Shown here piece after piece: positions 7,216-16,266 of a stretch of 64,000 nt of DNA (positions are counted from its first letter, which is position 1; each line of letters opens with the position of its first letter). The stretch spans positions 930,001 to 994,000 of the forward strand of contig NZ_JACCBW010000001.1 of assembly GCF_013410035.1 (NCBI RefSeq), read 5' to 3'. The position numbers and the translations under genes are program-made. Source of the stretch: Nocardioides cavernae (lineage in GTDB: Bacteria > Actinomycetota > Actinomycetes > Propionibacteriales > Nocardioidaceae). A model generated the notes under the pieces. The model made no database searches. It saw nothing but the letters and a program-made list of their open reading frames with translations, and was not told the origin of the DNA.

Positions 7216-8656
7216 CGTCCGGCGCCCCGGCGGCGGCTGCCACGGATGGTGGCTCCGCGCCCGGCTCGGGAGCAGGCGCACGACCCGCCAGTCGCAGGAT
7301 GGTAAAACCGAGCAGTCCGGCCACTACGCTCCCGGAGAAGACGCCCAGGCGCGCGGCCTCGGTGAGGGCCGGGTCGGTGAACGACAGGCCGCTGACGAAG
7401 AGGGCCACGGTGAAGCCGACTCCCGCGGCCGTCGAGACGCCGAGCATCTGCCCCCAGGTGGTGCCGGCGGGCATGTGCGCCACTCCGAGCCGGACGGCGA
7501 CGAAGCAGCTGCCGAGAACGCCGACCGTCTTGCCGACGACGAGTCCTGCGGCGATGCCGAGCGACACGCTGTTGGTCATCCACGCGGTCGCGACGTCCGC
7601 GGACAGCACCAGCCCCGAGCTGGCCAGCGCGAAGAGGGGCACGATGACGAACGTTCCCCAGCCCGTGAGTGCCGCTGAGAGCCGGTCGAGGGGCGACCTG
7701 CTCTCGAGCGCCAGGCGTCGCATGTCATCCATCGCCTGATGCACCTCGGCATGCTCCCGGTCGGTCAGGACCGCGTCGTCCCAGGCCGAGTCGGCCGAGT
7801 CGGCGAGGCGGCGCGCGCGTCGCCCGAAGCTCCTCGGGTCGTAGTAGGACCATGCCGGTGTCACGAAGCCGAAGGCCACGCCTGCGATCGTCGGGTGCAC
7901 CCCCGACTCGTGCAGCGCGAACCAGCACACCAAGGCGAGCGCTGCGTACGGCGACAGTGCGCGCACCGTCCGTGCGCGCGCGAGCGCCCACGCGATCCCG
8001 ACGGCGGCCGCGGCCAGCGCCAGCCAGGCCACCTCGACGCCCTCGGTGTAGAAGACCGCGATCACGAGGATCGCGCCGAGGTCGTCGACGACGGCGAGGC
8101 TCAGCAGGAACACCCGCGCAGCGACCGGCACCCGCGGACCGGCGGCCGTCACGACCGCCACCGCGAAGGCGATGTCGGTAGCCATCGGGATGCCCCACCC
8201 GTGGGCGCCCGGACCGCCGGCGTTGAGGGTGGCGTAGATCCCCGCAGGGACGACCATCCCACCGAGCGCGGCGATGACGGGCAGCGCCGCGACCCGCGGG
8301 TTGCGAAGCTCGCCGGCCACCAGCTCGCGCTTGATCTCGAGCGCGACCACGAAGAAGAAGATCGCCATCAGGCCCTCGGAAACGACGTCGCGGAGCGTCA
8401 TGCCGGACAGCTGGTCGAACGGTCCGACGGCGAGCACGACCGGCGTCTCCCACACCCTCTCGTAGGTGTCGCCGAACGGTGCGTTGACCCACACGATGGC
8501 CAGGACGGCCGCAGCCAGCATGAGGAGCGCACCGGCTGCGCTCGACGACAGCAGCCGCTGGACCGGTGCAGCGACGCGCGGCCAGAAAGCGCTCTGCTCG
8601 CGCCAGGTGTGCTCGACGACGTCGTGGGTGTGGGTGTGGGTGTGGGTGTCAGCCAT
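7193..8656 (-). CDS. nhaA: NhaA-type Na+/H+ antiporter
   Basis: A 487-residue inner-membrane exchanger of Na+ for protons. It carries the family's signatures MATDIAFAVAV and LAVVDDLGAILVIAVFY, in which the paired aspartates bind the ion. It also shows FFFVVALEIKRELVAGELR and GVGFTVALFVSGLSF. The N-terminus is unusual: MADTHTHTHTHD, made by a six-base repeat. It overlaps the upstream MFS gene by 8 bases and the downstream MFS gene by 23, so it belongs to the ligase-SDR-MFS operon. Placement in a catabolic operon facing a TRAP binding-protein gene suggests it returns the Na+ that drives TRAP uptake; this is inference. Confidence 0.93.
   Translation of the reverse strand: MADTHTHTHTHDVVEHTWREQSAFWPRVAAPVQRLLSSSAAGALLMLAAAVLAIVWVNAPFGDTYERVWETPVVLAVGPFDQLSGMTLRDVVSEGLMAIFFFVVALEIKRELVAGELRNPRVAALPVIAALGGMVVPAGIYATLNAGGPGAHGWGIPMATDIAFAVAVVTAAGPRVPVAARVFLLSLAVVDDLGAILVIAVFYTEGVEVAWLALAAAAVGIAWALARARTVRALSPYAALALVCWFALHESGVHPTIAGVAFGFVTPAWSYYDPRSFGRRARRLADSADSAWDDAVLTDREHAEVHQAMDDMRRLALESRSPLDRLSAALTGWGTFVIVPLFALASSGLVLSADVATAWMTNSVSLGIAAGLVVGKTVGVLGSCFVAVRLGVAHMPAGTTWGQMLGVSTAAGVGFTVALFVSGLSFTDPALTEAARLGVFSGSVVAGLLGFTILRLAGRAPAPEPGAEPPSVAAAAGAPDDERLAAG
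8624..8649. repeat. Six-base tandem repeat (GTGGGT, four copies) inside nhaA
   Basis: Four perfect copies of GTGGGT plus two bases lie at the 5' end of nhaA. Read on the minus strand they encode alternating threonine and histidine. Copy-number change by slippage would stay in frame and only lengthen or shorten the (Thr-His) tail. Confidence 0.9.
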
Positions 8657-10019
8657 GCACGGCGCCCCCCTCGGCGGCTGGTCGACCCCGCACGGTGCGG
8701 GGCAGGACGGTGGACAGGACGGCACCGGCCGCGCACAGCCCGCCGAGCACCAGGAGCCCGCCGATGCCGTCGGCGACGTCGGAGAGGCCACCGACGACGG
8801 CGGACCCCGAGCTGCCGCAGACGAGGAAGACCAAGGTGGCGAATCCCATCGCCACGCCGCGGACCTCGACGGCGGCCAGGTCGCCCACGACGGCGAAGAG
8901 GGCGGGCTGACCGAGGCTGAACGCGACGCTGACGAGGGCGACGCTGGCGACCATGAAGGGGACCGAGCCGGCGTGCGTCGCCCACGCCGCCAGCAGCAGG
9001 GAGGAGCACGACATCACAGCAGCGAGCCCCATGCTGACGGGTGCGCCGAAGCGGGCGGAGACCTGCGGGGTGACGCGCGGCGCCAGGGCCGCGACCACCG
9101 CGCACGGGAGCATCACGAGGCCGACCACCAGTGGGGTCCACCCCCGATCCCCGAGCCGGGTCGGCACGACGACCAGCAGGGCGAACCAGGCCGCCGGGAC
9201 CGTGCCGGCCACCAGGCAGGTCAGCAGGATCCGCCTGTCGAGGAGGACGGACGCCGGCAAGAAGACGTCGGGCCCGCGGCGGCTCCGGTGCAGGGTCAGC
9301 GGCGCGCCGACCAGGACCAGAGCGGCGCCGGCGAGCGCCACCAGGGCTCCCGAGGACGGCGACTGGAGCAGCATGATCACGCCGCCGGCCGCTGTTGCCA
9401 CCACCACCGCACCCGCGACGTCGAAGGTGCTGCCGACGCCCGGCCCACCGACGCGCCGCCACAGGAGCACGAGGATCACCATGGCGAGGGCGGGCAGTGC
9501 GGCCGTGCCGCGCCAGCCGGCGACGGACTCGACGAGACCGCCCAGCAGTGGACCGGCTGCGCCGATCGCTGCGGCGACTCCGGCGACGACGGCGAGCCCG
9601 CGGACTCGCTCCTCGGCGTCGAACCGGGTACCGATGACGGCCACGGCGAGCGTCGGCCCGACGCCCGTGCCGAGCCCTTGGAGCAACCGGGCGAGCACCA
9701 TCACCGCGAAGTCGGTCGCCGTCGCCGCCAGCACCGCACCGACCGTCATCAGCAGGACGCCGCCGAGCAGCGGAGCGCGCACGCCGGTGATGTCGACGAG
9801 GCGCCCGTAGACCGGGGTGCTCACCGCCATGGTGAGGACGTAGAGGCTGATCACCCAGGTCGCCTGCGCGGTGGTGATGCCGAGCGAGTCCGACATCTGC
9901 GGCAGCACGACGGCGAGTGCGGTGCTGCCGAGGCCGCCCAGCCCGAAGAGCCCCCCGAGCAGGACGGCGAGCGGGATCACCGACGCCGTCGGTGCGGGGG
10001 TACCCCCGGAGGCCGTCAC
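8649..10019 (-). CDS. MFS transporter (multidrug/metabolite efflux type)
   Basis: A 456-residue membrane protein with about 12-14 hydrophobic segments. The first pair of helices is followed by VYGRLVDITGVRAPLLGG (MFS motif A), and ARLLQGLGTGVGPTLAVAVIG matches motif C of drug:H+ antiporters. GTG 10019 overlaps the stop of the SDR gene by four bases (GTGA), and its own stop overlaps the nhaA start. It is the third gene of the operon starting at 12948. Export of a pathway compound is inferred from position only. Confidence 0.88.
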   Translation of the reverse strand: MTASGGTPAPTASVIPLAVLLGGLFGLGGLGSTALAVVLPQMSDSLGITTAQATWVISLYVLTMAVSTPVYGRLVDITGVRAPLLGGVLLMTVGAVLAATATDFAVMVLARLLQGLGTGVGPTLAVAVIGTRFDAEERVRGLAVVAGVAAAIGAAGPLLGGLVESVAGWRGTAALPALAMVILVLLWRRVGGPGVGSTFDVAGAVVVATAAGGVIMLLQSPSSGALVALAGAALVLVGAPLTLHRSRRGPDVFLPASVLLDRRILLTCLVAGTVPAAWFALLVVVPTRLGDRGWTPLVVGLVMLPCAVVAALAPRVTPQVSARFGAPVSMGLAAVMSCSSLLLAAWATHAGSVPFMVASVALVSVAFSLGQPALFAVVGDLAAVEVRGVAMGFATLVFLVCGSSGSAVVGGLSDVADGIGGLLVLGGLCAAGAVLSTVLPRTVRGRPAAEGGAVHG

Positions 10020-10798
10020 GTGGTGAGCGGGAGAGCGGGCAGCTGCGGCGTGCGCCCGGTCATGCCGCCGTCGACGGGCAGGACGGCCGCGGTGACGAAC
10101 GACGATGCGGGCCCGGCGAGGAACGCGATCGCCTCCGCGACCTCGTCCTGCTCGCCCCACCGCTGCATCGGCATGTTCACCCGGAGCTGGTGGTACTTGT
10201 CCGGGTCCGTCTCCCTGATCGGCCTGGTGAGCTCGGTGTGGGTCGGCCCGGGGGCGACCACGTTGACCCGGATCCCGTCCGGGGCGAGGTCCATCGCGGC
10301 CGACCGGGCCAGGTTGGTCACCGCCGCCTTCGAGGTGCAGTAGGCCCAGTGGTCCGGCTCGCCGGCGCTGGCCGAGGTGGAGGAGAGGACCACGACGGCT
10401 CCCCCGCCCGCGCGCCGCAGGGCCGGCGCCGCCGCGCGGATGCCGTGGACGACACCGCGGACGTTGACGTCCATGACGCGGTCGTAGACGTCCAGGCCGA
10501 GCTCCTCGACGCGCCCCCAGGCCGAGATCCCGGCAGCCAGGACCGCGGCGTCGACCCGCCCGAAGCGCTCCTCCGCCGTACGGACCATCACGGCGTTGGC
10601 CTCGGGGTCGGTGACGTCCCCCGGCACGCCGGCAGCGTCCGGGCGTTCGTCGAGCCACGCGATCCGGTCGGGCTCCAGGTCGAGGCCGACCACGGGCCCG
10701 TGGCGCTCCAGCCACAGCTCCGCGAAAGCCCGACCCAGGCCGGAGCCCGCCCCCGTCACGACGGCGACGGCTCCGGTCCGGTCACCATCTCGGCTCAC
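10016..10798 (-). CDS. SDR family oxidoreductase
   Basis: A 260-residue NAD(P)-dependent short-chain dehydrogenase. It shows TGAGSGLG (cofactor loop), VLSSTSASAG with the catalytic serine and YCTSK with the tyrosine and lysine. GTG 10798 overlaps the stop of the EthD-ligase gene (GTGA), so the two are coupled. It probably oxidises a hydroxy group of a CoA-bound or free intermediate; the substrate is not known. Confidence 0.9.
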   Translation of the reverse strand: MSRDGDRTGAVAVVTGAGSGLGRAFAELWLERHGPVVGLDLEPDRIAWLDERPDAAGVPGDVTDPEANAVMVRTAEERFGRVDAAVLAAGISAWGRVEELGLDVYDRVMDVNVRGVVHGIRAAAPALRRAGGGAVVVLSSTSASAGEPDHWAYCTSKAAVTNLARSAAMDLAPDGIRVNVVAPGPTHTELTRPIRETDPDKYHQLRVNMPMQRWGEQDEVAEAIAFLAGPASSFVTAAVLPVDGGMTGRTPQLPALPLTT

Positions 10799-12948
10799 GG
10801 CGTCGCTCCGCCGTGCACATAGGACTCCGCGAGCTCGCGCAGCTGGAACTTCTGGATCTTGGTCGTGGACATCGGCCACTCGTCCACGAACCAGACGCGG
10901 CGGGGCAGCTTGAAGGTGGCGAGCTCGCCGCGGCAGTGGGTGATCAGCTCCTCCTCCGCGACCGGGGTGCCGGGCGCCCGCTCGACGAACGCGACGGGGA
11001 CCTCCACCAGGTGGGCGTCGGCGACGCCGACGACGGCGGCGATCTTGACCCCGGGGTGCCGCCCGAGGTGCGCCTCGATCTCGGCGGCCGCGACGTTCTC
11101 GCCACCCACCTTGAGCATGTCCTTGAGCCGACCGGTGTAGCTGATCCGCCCCTCCGCGTCGAGGGTGCCGAGGTCACCGGTGTGCAGGAAGCCGCGCTCG
11201 TCGGTGCGACTCGCGGTGTACGCCGGGTCGTTGAGGTAGCCGTCGAACATCGACGGACCCGCCAGTCGGATCTCGCCGACCGCACCGGGCGGGCAGTCCT
11301 CGCCGGTCTCCGGGTCGACGATGCGGACCTCGACGCCGGGAAACGGGCGGCCGGAGGTGGTGAAGCGCAGGTCGTCCGGGTCGTCGAGGTGGCTGAAGGT
11401 GATGACCCCGCTGGCCTCCGTGAGGCCGTACGACGTCACCACCTTGGCCGCCGGGAAGGCCTCCTGCACGTGGCGCAGGGTCTCCGGCGGCGCGCTCTCG
11501 AGCAGGCCGCGCACCCGCGACAGGTCGGCGTCGGCGAAGCCGGGGTGGTGGATGATCGACTGGGTGATCGTCGGGAACGCGGGGTAGGCGAAGGTCGCCC
11601 GTTCGTCGACGAGCTGGCGCAACGCGGTCCCCGCGTCGAAGTGGAGCATGCTCAGGGTCGCGCCGCCGCGCAGCAGGTTGGCCAGCGTGGGCAGCAGGCC
11701 CGCCATGTGGAACAGCGGCAGCGGGTCCCAGAACCGCTCCTCGCTGTCGAGGTCGAACCGCTGGCCGACCTGGTCGGCGGTGCGCATCAGGGCGCGGTGG
11801 CTGAGCGGGCAGCCCCGGGGGTCGCTGGTCGTGCCGGAGGTGTACATGACGACCGCCGTGCCGTCCGGGGCGACCGTGCGACCCGCGGCGTCGAGGGCGT
11901 CGTCGGTGACCTCGGTGCCGGCGTGCTCCCACGCAGCCTGGTCGACGTACCCCTCGGGGCTCGAGCGGCCGAGCAGCACGAGCGTGCGCAGGCGTGGGGG
12001 CCGCCCCTCGGCGAAAGCCCGCCCGAGCAGGTCGACGAACGGCACGAATTCCGCGACCACGTCGGTCGTCACGAGGGCGACCAGCTCGGCGTCCTCGACG
12101 ACGTGGCGCAGCTCGCGGGCCTTGTAGCGGGCGTTGACGGTCACCGGGACTGCGCCGGCGAGATGGGCGCCGAGGAACAGCTCCATGAACTCGATGCAGT
12201 TCGGCATCAGGATGCCGACACGCTCGCCGGGCCGCACCCCCTGCGCGAGGAACGACCGGCCCGCGCGGCGGGCGCCCTCGAGGAGCTGGGCGTAGGAGAC
12301 CCGTCGGTCGGGGTAGACCAGCGCGTCGGCCTCGGGCCAACGCTCCGCGGACCGGACGAGCATCTGCCCCACCGTGGGCGGCTCGGAGAAGTGCTCGTCG
12401 GGCGGCTCCTCGGCATGGGGGTCGAGGTCGATGCTGTCGCACACCAGGCCGACCACCGGGGTGGACCGGGTGAGGGCGAGCGCCGCATCGACGTCGTCGA
12501 CGGCGGCCACGTGGAGGGTCGTGCCGTTGCCGGGCAGTGGGACCGGACGGTCGAGCCGGACGGGGCGCCAGTCCGGTCCGGGCGGCGGGGACTCGTCGAA
12601 CCACAGGATGCGCGGGCCCCCGCCCGGGCCGAGACCGTCCCCGTCGAGGACCACGGCGGACCACGCCCCCTCCCGGTCGAGGAACGACGCCTCGTCGGCG
12701 GCGACCGTCTCGCGGTAGTGGTCGGTGTCGTACGCCGCGCGTTCGGCGGCGCGGTCGGCGTACCAGGTCTCGGAGCAGAACCTGGCGCGGCCGGCGTCCC
12801 ACTCCGCGTCGACTGGTCGGTTCTGTCGGTAGCGCAGCAGGCCCGGGGTGGCGCCGAAGACCCGGCCGTGGCGCTGCTCCCAGTGCCGCCGGGCCTCGGC
12901 CGGAGCGAGGTGCGTGGCGAGCGGGACGACGAAGATGCGGTGCTGCAC
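10795..12948 (-). CDS. Fusion: N-terminal EthD-like domain plus acyl-CoA ligase (AMP-forming)
   Basis: A 717-residue protein, about 180 longer than a normal ligase. Residues about 1-105 are an EthD-like ferredoxin-fold domain (EARRHWEQRHG, GLLRYRQN). About 105-185 is a linker. Residues 190-717 form the ANL ligase with MYTSGTTSDPRG near 368-379, SYGLTEASG, YTGRLKDMLKVGGENV and the catalytic lysine in TTKIQKFQLRE. It would activate a carboxylic acid to its CoA ester. The ATG at 12948 is 17 bases from a CAAACG-AA-CGTTTG operator. It leads the operon of ligase, SDR, MFS, nhaA and MFS. A separate EthD gene sits close to the other ligase gene at 20878-22515. Confidence 0.92.
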   Translation of the reverse strand: MQHRIFVVPLATHLAPAEARRHWEQRHGRVFGATPGLLRYRQNRPVDAEWDAGRARFCSETWYADRAAERAAYDTDHYRETVAADEASFLDREGAWSAVVLDGDGLGPGGGPRILWFDESPPPGPDWRPVRLDRPVPLPGNGTTLHVAAVDDVDAALALTRSTPVVGLVCDSIDLDPHAEEPPDEHFSEPPTVGQMLVRSAERWPEADALVYPDRRVSYAQLLEGARRAGRSFLAQGVRPGERVGILMPNCIEFMELFLGAHLAGAVPVTVNARYKARELRHVVEDAELVALVTTDVVAEFVPFVDLLGRAFAEGRPPRLRTLVLLGRSSPEGYVDQAAWEHAGTEVTDDALDAAGRTVAPDGTAVVMYTSGTTSDPRGCPLSHRALMRTADQVGQRFDLDSEERFWDPLPLFHMAGLLPTLANLLRGGATLSMLHFDAGTALRQLVDERATFAYPAFPTITQSIIHHPGFADADLSRVRGLLESAPPETLRHVQEAFPAAKVVTSYGLTEASGVITFSHLDDPDDLRFTTSGRPFPGVEVRIVDPETGEDCPPGAVGEIRLAGPSMFDGYLNDPAYTASRTDERGFLHTGDLGTLDAEGRISYTGRLKDMLKVGGENVAAAEIEAHLGRHPGVKIAAVVGVADAHLVEVPVAFVERAPGTPVAEEELITHCRGELATFKLPRRVWFVDEWPMSTTKIQKFQLRELAESYVHGGATP

Positions 12949-12965
12949 GGATACCCCTTGTCATT

Positions 12966-12979
12966 CAAACGAACGTTTG
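12966..12979. promoter_or_regulatory. Operator, wide-spaced class (CAAACGAACGTTTG)
   Basis: A palindrome of two CAAACG half-sites separated by AA. It lies 17 bases upstream of the EthD-ligase ATG and 57 bases upstream of the TRAP binding-protein GTG, so it can serve both divergent operons. The pattern CAAAC-N4-GTTTG resembles boxes bound by TetR-family fatty-acid regulators such as PsrA; the binding protein here is inferred. Confidence 0.75.
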
Positions 12980-13036
12980 TCAGTATTCGGAACGCCAGCG
13001 CCTGTGTCAACGATCACGTTCTGCGAGGAGCTCCCC

Positions 13037-14131
13037 GTGCCGAAGCGAGTCATCACCACCATTACCGCGGGGAGCGCCCTGCTCCTCCTGAGCGCCTGCG
13101 GAGGCGTGGCCGCGCAGGGAGGCGGCAGCGACGCCGTCGAGATGCGGATCACCACGATGCTCCCGCCCGACGGCGCGTCCTCCGACCTGATCGAGTGGTT
13201 CGCCGACGAGATCGAGACCCGTACCGACGGGAAGGTGCAGCCGTCGGTCACCTACTCAGGCGCCCTGCTGTCCGGCGCGGACACGCTGACGGGCCTGGCG
13301 CAGGGCCGCGCCGAGGCGGGCCTCATCGCCCCGGCGTACTTCCCCGCCGACCTCCCGCTCAACAACGTGATGATGGTGCCGGTGACCGTGTCGGACCGCG
13401 AGGCCCACGCACGCGCCCTCGACGACCTCGCCCAGGACGTCCCCGAGGTCTCGGCCGAGTTCGAGGACAGCGGCGTGGTCCCGATCGGCTACTTCCCGAC
13501 GGCGACGATGACGATCACCTACGACAAGAAGCTGTCCTCCCTCGCCGACCTGCAGGGAGCCAAGCTGCGCATCCCGTCGCAGCCCCAGGCCGCGGTGTGG
13601 GAGGAGCTCGGCGTCGAGCCCGTCTTCCTGGCCTCCGAGGAGGTCTACGAGGCGGTCGAGCGCGGCATCATCAACGGCGTCGCCTACCCCCTCGACACGC
13701 AGGTCGCGAACGGCATCACCGAAGTCGCCAAGACGATCGTGCCCGACGTCGGGGCGAGCGGCGGCTCGGTGTTCACGATGAGCAAGACGACCTTCGACGC
13801 GCTGCCGGACGACGTCGCCAGCGTCGTCGAGGAGCTGCAGGGCGAGTGGTACGACAAGGGCATCGAGATCCTCGTCGACTACGAGCGCCAGGCGTGCGAG
13901 GACTTCAAGGCCGAGGACGGCACCGTCCTGATGTGGGACGACCGCGACCAGGCCACCATCGAGGACGCCATCGCCTCGTCCTCGCCCGAGGACGTCTGGA
14001 AGAAGGACGCCGCCGGTGCGGGCGCCGACCAGGGTGCGATCGACCAGGTCTGGGAGCAGTTCAACGAGTCGCTGGCCACCTACGCCGCCGAGTCGACCTA
14101 CCCCGGCCTCGCCGAGTGCGCGTCGTCGTGA
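13037..14131 (+). CDS. TRAP transporter substrate-binding lipoprotein (DctP family), without its own permease
   Basis: A 364-residue extracytoplasmic solute-binding protein. The signal peptide ends in the lipobox LLSACGG, so it should be lipid-anchored. The mature part has the DctP patterns LAQGRAEAGLIAPAYFP, LADLQGAKLRIPSQPQA and EEVYEAVERGIINGVAYP. GTG 13037 is chosen for the GAGGAG ribosome site six bases upstream. The binding protein at 37154-38254 is a close paralogue and has DctM and DctQ beside it; this one does not. It leads an operon with SDR, AhpD-like and SDR genes. TRAP systems use Na+ or H+ gradients to import acids. Confidence 0.92.
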   Translation: MPKRVITTITAGSALLLLSACGGVAAQGGGSDAVEMRITTMLPPDGASSDLIEWFADEIETRTDGKVQPSVTYSGALLSGADTLTGLAQGRAEAGLIAPAYFPADLPLNNVMMVPVTVSDREAHARALDDLAQDVPEVSAEFEDSGVVPIGYFPTATMTITYDKKLSSLADLQGAKLRIPSQPQAAVWEELGVEPVFLASEEVYEAVERGIINGVAYPLDTQVANGITEVAKTIVPDVGASGGSVFTMSKTTFDALPDDVASVVEELQGEWYDKGIEILVDYERQACEDFKAEDGTVLMWDDRDQATIEDAIASSSPEDVWKKDAAGAGADQGAIDQVWEQFNESLATYAAESTYPGLAECASS

Positions 14132-14853
14132 CCCCTCCCGGCCGCACGGTCCTGCTGACCGGTGCCGCGGGTGGCCTCGGCCGGGTGCTGGCCGCCCGCT
14201 TCACCGACGGCGGTGACCGCGTGGTCGCCGTGGACCGCGACGCCGCCGCCCTCGCCGACCTGGCCTCGCAGGTCGACGTGGTGCCGGTCGTGGCCGACGT
14301 CAGCTCGCGCGACGACGTCGAGCGTGCCGTCGCCGAGGCCGGTCGGGTCGACGTGATGGTCAACAACGCGGCCGTCGTCGACCGGCTCGGCGCGGCCCAC
14401 GAGGTGGACCCCGACGAATGGGACCTGCTCGTCGCCGTCAACCTCACCGCGCCGTACCTGTTCTGCCACGCCGTCCTGCCCGCCATGATCAAGCGCGGGG
14501 CCGGCACCATCGTCAACGTCGCCTCGATCACCGGCCTGCGGGGCGGCCGCGCGGGCGCCGCCTACACCGCCTCCAAGCACGGGCTCGTGGGGCTGACAAT
14601 CAACATCGCGGCGACCACCGGCCACCTCGGCATCCGCAGCAACGCGGTGTGTCCGGGGTCGATCGACACCGGCATGCAGGCCCTGGGCGAGGTCTTCGAC
14701 TCCGGCCGCGAGACCCTCGCCCGCGACCGCCGCAAACCGCCTCCGGTCGCGCCGGGACTGATCGCCGACGTGGTCACCTTCCTCGCCTCCGACGCCGCCG
14801 CCGGCATCAACGGCGTCGCGCTGCCCGCGGACAGCGGGACGCTCGCCTTCTGA
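14128..14853 (+). CDS. SDR family oxidoreductase
   Basis: A 241-residue short-chain dehydrogenase with TGAAGGLG for the cofactor, VNNAAV, and ASITGLRGG followed by YTASK with the catalytic tyrosine and lysine. GTG 14128 overlaps the TRAP binding-protein stop by four bases (GTGA). It ends ALPADSGTLAF, slightly shorter than usual. The substrate is unknown. It is second in the operon starting at 13037. Confidence 0.9.
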   Translation: MTPPGRTVLLTGAAGGLGRVLAARFTDGGDRVVAVDRDAAALADLASQVDVVPVVADVSSRDDVERAVAEAGRVDVMVNNAAVVDRLGAAHEVDPDEWDLLVAVNLTAPYLFCHAVLPAMIKRGAGTIVNVASITGLRGGRAGAAYTASKHGLVGLTINIAATTGHLGIRSNAVCPGSIDTGMQALGEVFDSGRETLARDRRKPPPVAPGLIADVVTFLASDAAAGINGVALPADSGTLAF

Positions 14854-14897
14854 CCACCACCGGACGCCCACCCCTCACCGAAGGATCGGAGAACACC

Positions 14898-15488
14898 GTG
14901 GCACGAATCCAGCAGGCACCCCAGGAGAAGTACGAGCCGATGTTCGGCGCGCACGCGTCGTTCCGCACCACCATCTACGCCAACCGACCCGAGATCGCCG
15001 AGAAGTTCATCGAGCTCGGGCAGCGCCTGCGCGACGCGTGCACCCTCTCGCCGCGCCTGGTGGAGCTCGTACGGCTGCGCATCGCGTTCCACAACCAGTG
15101 CCGCAGCTGCATGGCGGTGCGCTACAGCTATGCCGCGGACGACGGCGTCACCGAGGACCTGGTGTGCTCGCTCGAGAAGCCGCAGGAGGCGCCCGACCTC
15201 ACCGATGCCGAGCGCTCCGCCATCGCCTACGCCGACCTCATGGCGACCGATCACCTGCGCGTCTCCGACGAGACGTTCGACGACCTGCGGCAGCACTTCA
15301 CCGACCCGGAGATCATGGAGCTCTGCTTCAACGTCGCCTACTTCGTCGGCTTCGGGCGGATGGCGATGTCGCTCGACATGGTCGACGACCTCGACGAGGG
15401 CTACCGGGCCGAGGGCCGGGTGACGCCGTGGGGCCAGGACTCGGTCATGGAGGTCGCCGGATGGGCGGCCCCGCCCGCGAACGGCTGA
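14898..15488 (+). CDS. Carboxymuconolactone decarboxylase/AhpD-family protein
   Basis: A 196-residue all-helical protein with the AhpD-type redox pair in FHNQCRSCMAVR and the following tyrosine-rich helix. Two domains of the CMD/peroxidase-like fold are suggested by the second helical half (DPEIMELCFNVAYFVGFGRM). Members either decarboxylate lactones or act as thiol peroxidases; the CxxC pair favours a redox role. GTG 14898 has a GGAG-type ribosome site near 14884-14890. It sits between two SDR genes in the TRAP operon. Confidence 0.82.
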   Translation: MARIQQAPQEKYEPMFGAHASFRTTIYANRPEIAEKFIELGQRLRDACTLSPRLVELVRLRIAFHNQCRSCMAVRYSYAADDGVTEDLVCSLEKPQEAPDLTDAERSAIAYADLMATDHLRVSDETFDDLRQHFTDPEIMELCFNVAYFVGFGRMAMSLDMVDDLDEGYRAEGRVTPWGQDSVMEVAGWAAPPANG

Positions 15489-15489
15489 C

Positions 15490-16266
15490 GTGGGTACGCC
15501 CGAGACGGGGGCTGCGCCGCGACCCCGCGCGCTCGTCAGCGGAGGGACGGGCGCCGTCGGTGCAGCCACGATCGACCTCCTGGTCGACGACGGCTACGAC
15601 GTCGCCTTCACCTGCCGGCGCAACCGCGCCCGGGCCGAGGAGCTCGCCCAGGGCTGGGAGGACCGCGGTGCACGCGTCCTGCTGGACGCCGTCGACCTGT
15701 CCGAGGACGAGGCGGCCGAGCAGGTCGAGGCGCTCGTCACCGGCCTCGGCGGGCTCGACCTGCTCGTCCACGCGAGCGGGCCGCTGATCCCGCAGCGGTG
15801 GATCTCCACCATCGAGCCGGCCCTCTACGCCAGGCACGTCAACGAGGAGTCCGTCGCCTTCTTCCGGCTCCTCGCGGCAGCCCTCCCCCACCTCCGGGAG
15901 TCCCGCGGGGCACTCGTGGCCGTCACGACGATGGCCGTGCGGAAGTACCCCCTGCGCGACGTCCTGAGCGCGAGCCCCAAGGCGAGCGTCGAGGCGATGG
16001 TCAAGGCGGTCGCCGCCGAGGAGGGGAAGTACGGCGTGCGCGCCAACTGCGTGGGGCCGGGCATCCTGTCCGACGGCATCGGCGGGGCCATCGTGGCCAA
16101 CGGGGAGTTCCCCCAGGAGGCCCAGGACTTCGCGATGAAACAGGTTCCCCTGCGCCGGTTCGGCGGCGGCGCCGAGGTCGCCGAGGCGGTGCGCTTCCTC
16201 GGCTCGCCGCGGGCGTCGTACATCACCGGGCAGTGCCTCGACGTCGACGGCGGCTTCAGCCTCTGA
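15490..16266 (+). CDS. Atypical SDR protein lacking the catalytic tyrosine
   Basis: A 258-residue SDR-fold protein with SGGTGAVG near 17-24 for the dinucleotide and C-terminal YITGQCLDVDGG. At the active site it reads DVLSASPKAS: the lysine (164) is present but the position four residues earlier is serine (160) instead of tyrosine. The protein encoded at 40462-41268 shares this change and also ALPHLRESRG, so the two are paralogues. GTG 15490 follows the AhpD-like gene by one base. The 3' end overlaps the convergent isomerase-like gene by 11 bases. It may not be a dehydrogenase. Confidence 0.85.
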   Translation: MGTPETGAAPRPRALVSGGTGAVGAATIDLLVDDGYDVAFTCRRNRARAEELAQGWEDRGARVLLDAVDLSEDEAAEQVEALVTGLGGLDLLVHASGPLIPQRWISTIEPALYARHVNEESVAFFRLLAAALPHLRESRGALVAVTTMAVRKYPLRDVLSASPKASVEAMVKAVAAEEGKYGVRANCVGPGILSDGIGGAIVANGEFPQEAQDFAMKQVPLRRFGGGAEVAEAVRFLGSPRASYITGQCLDVDGGFSL

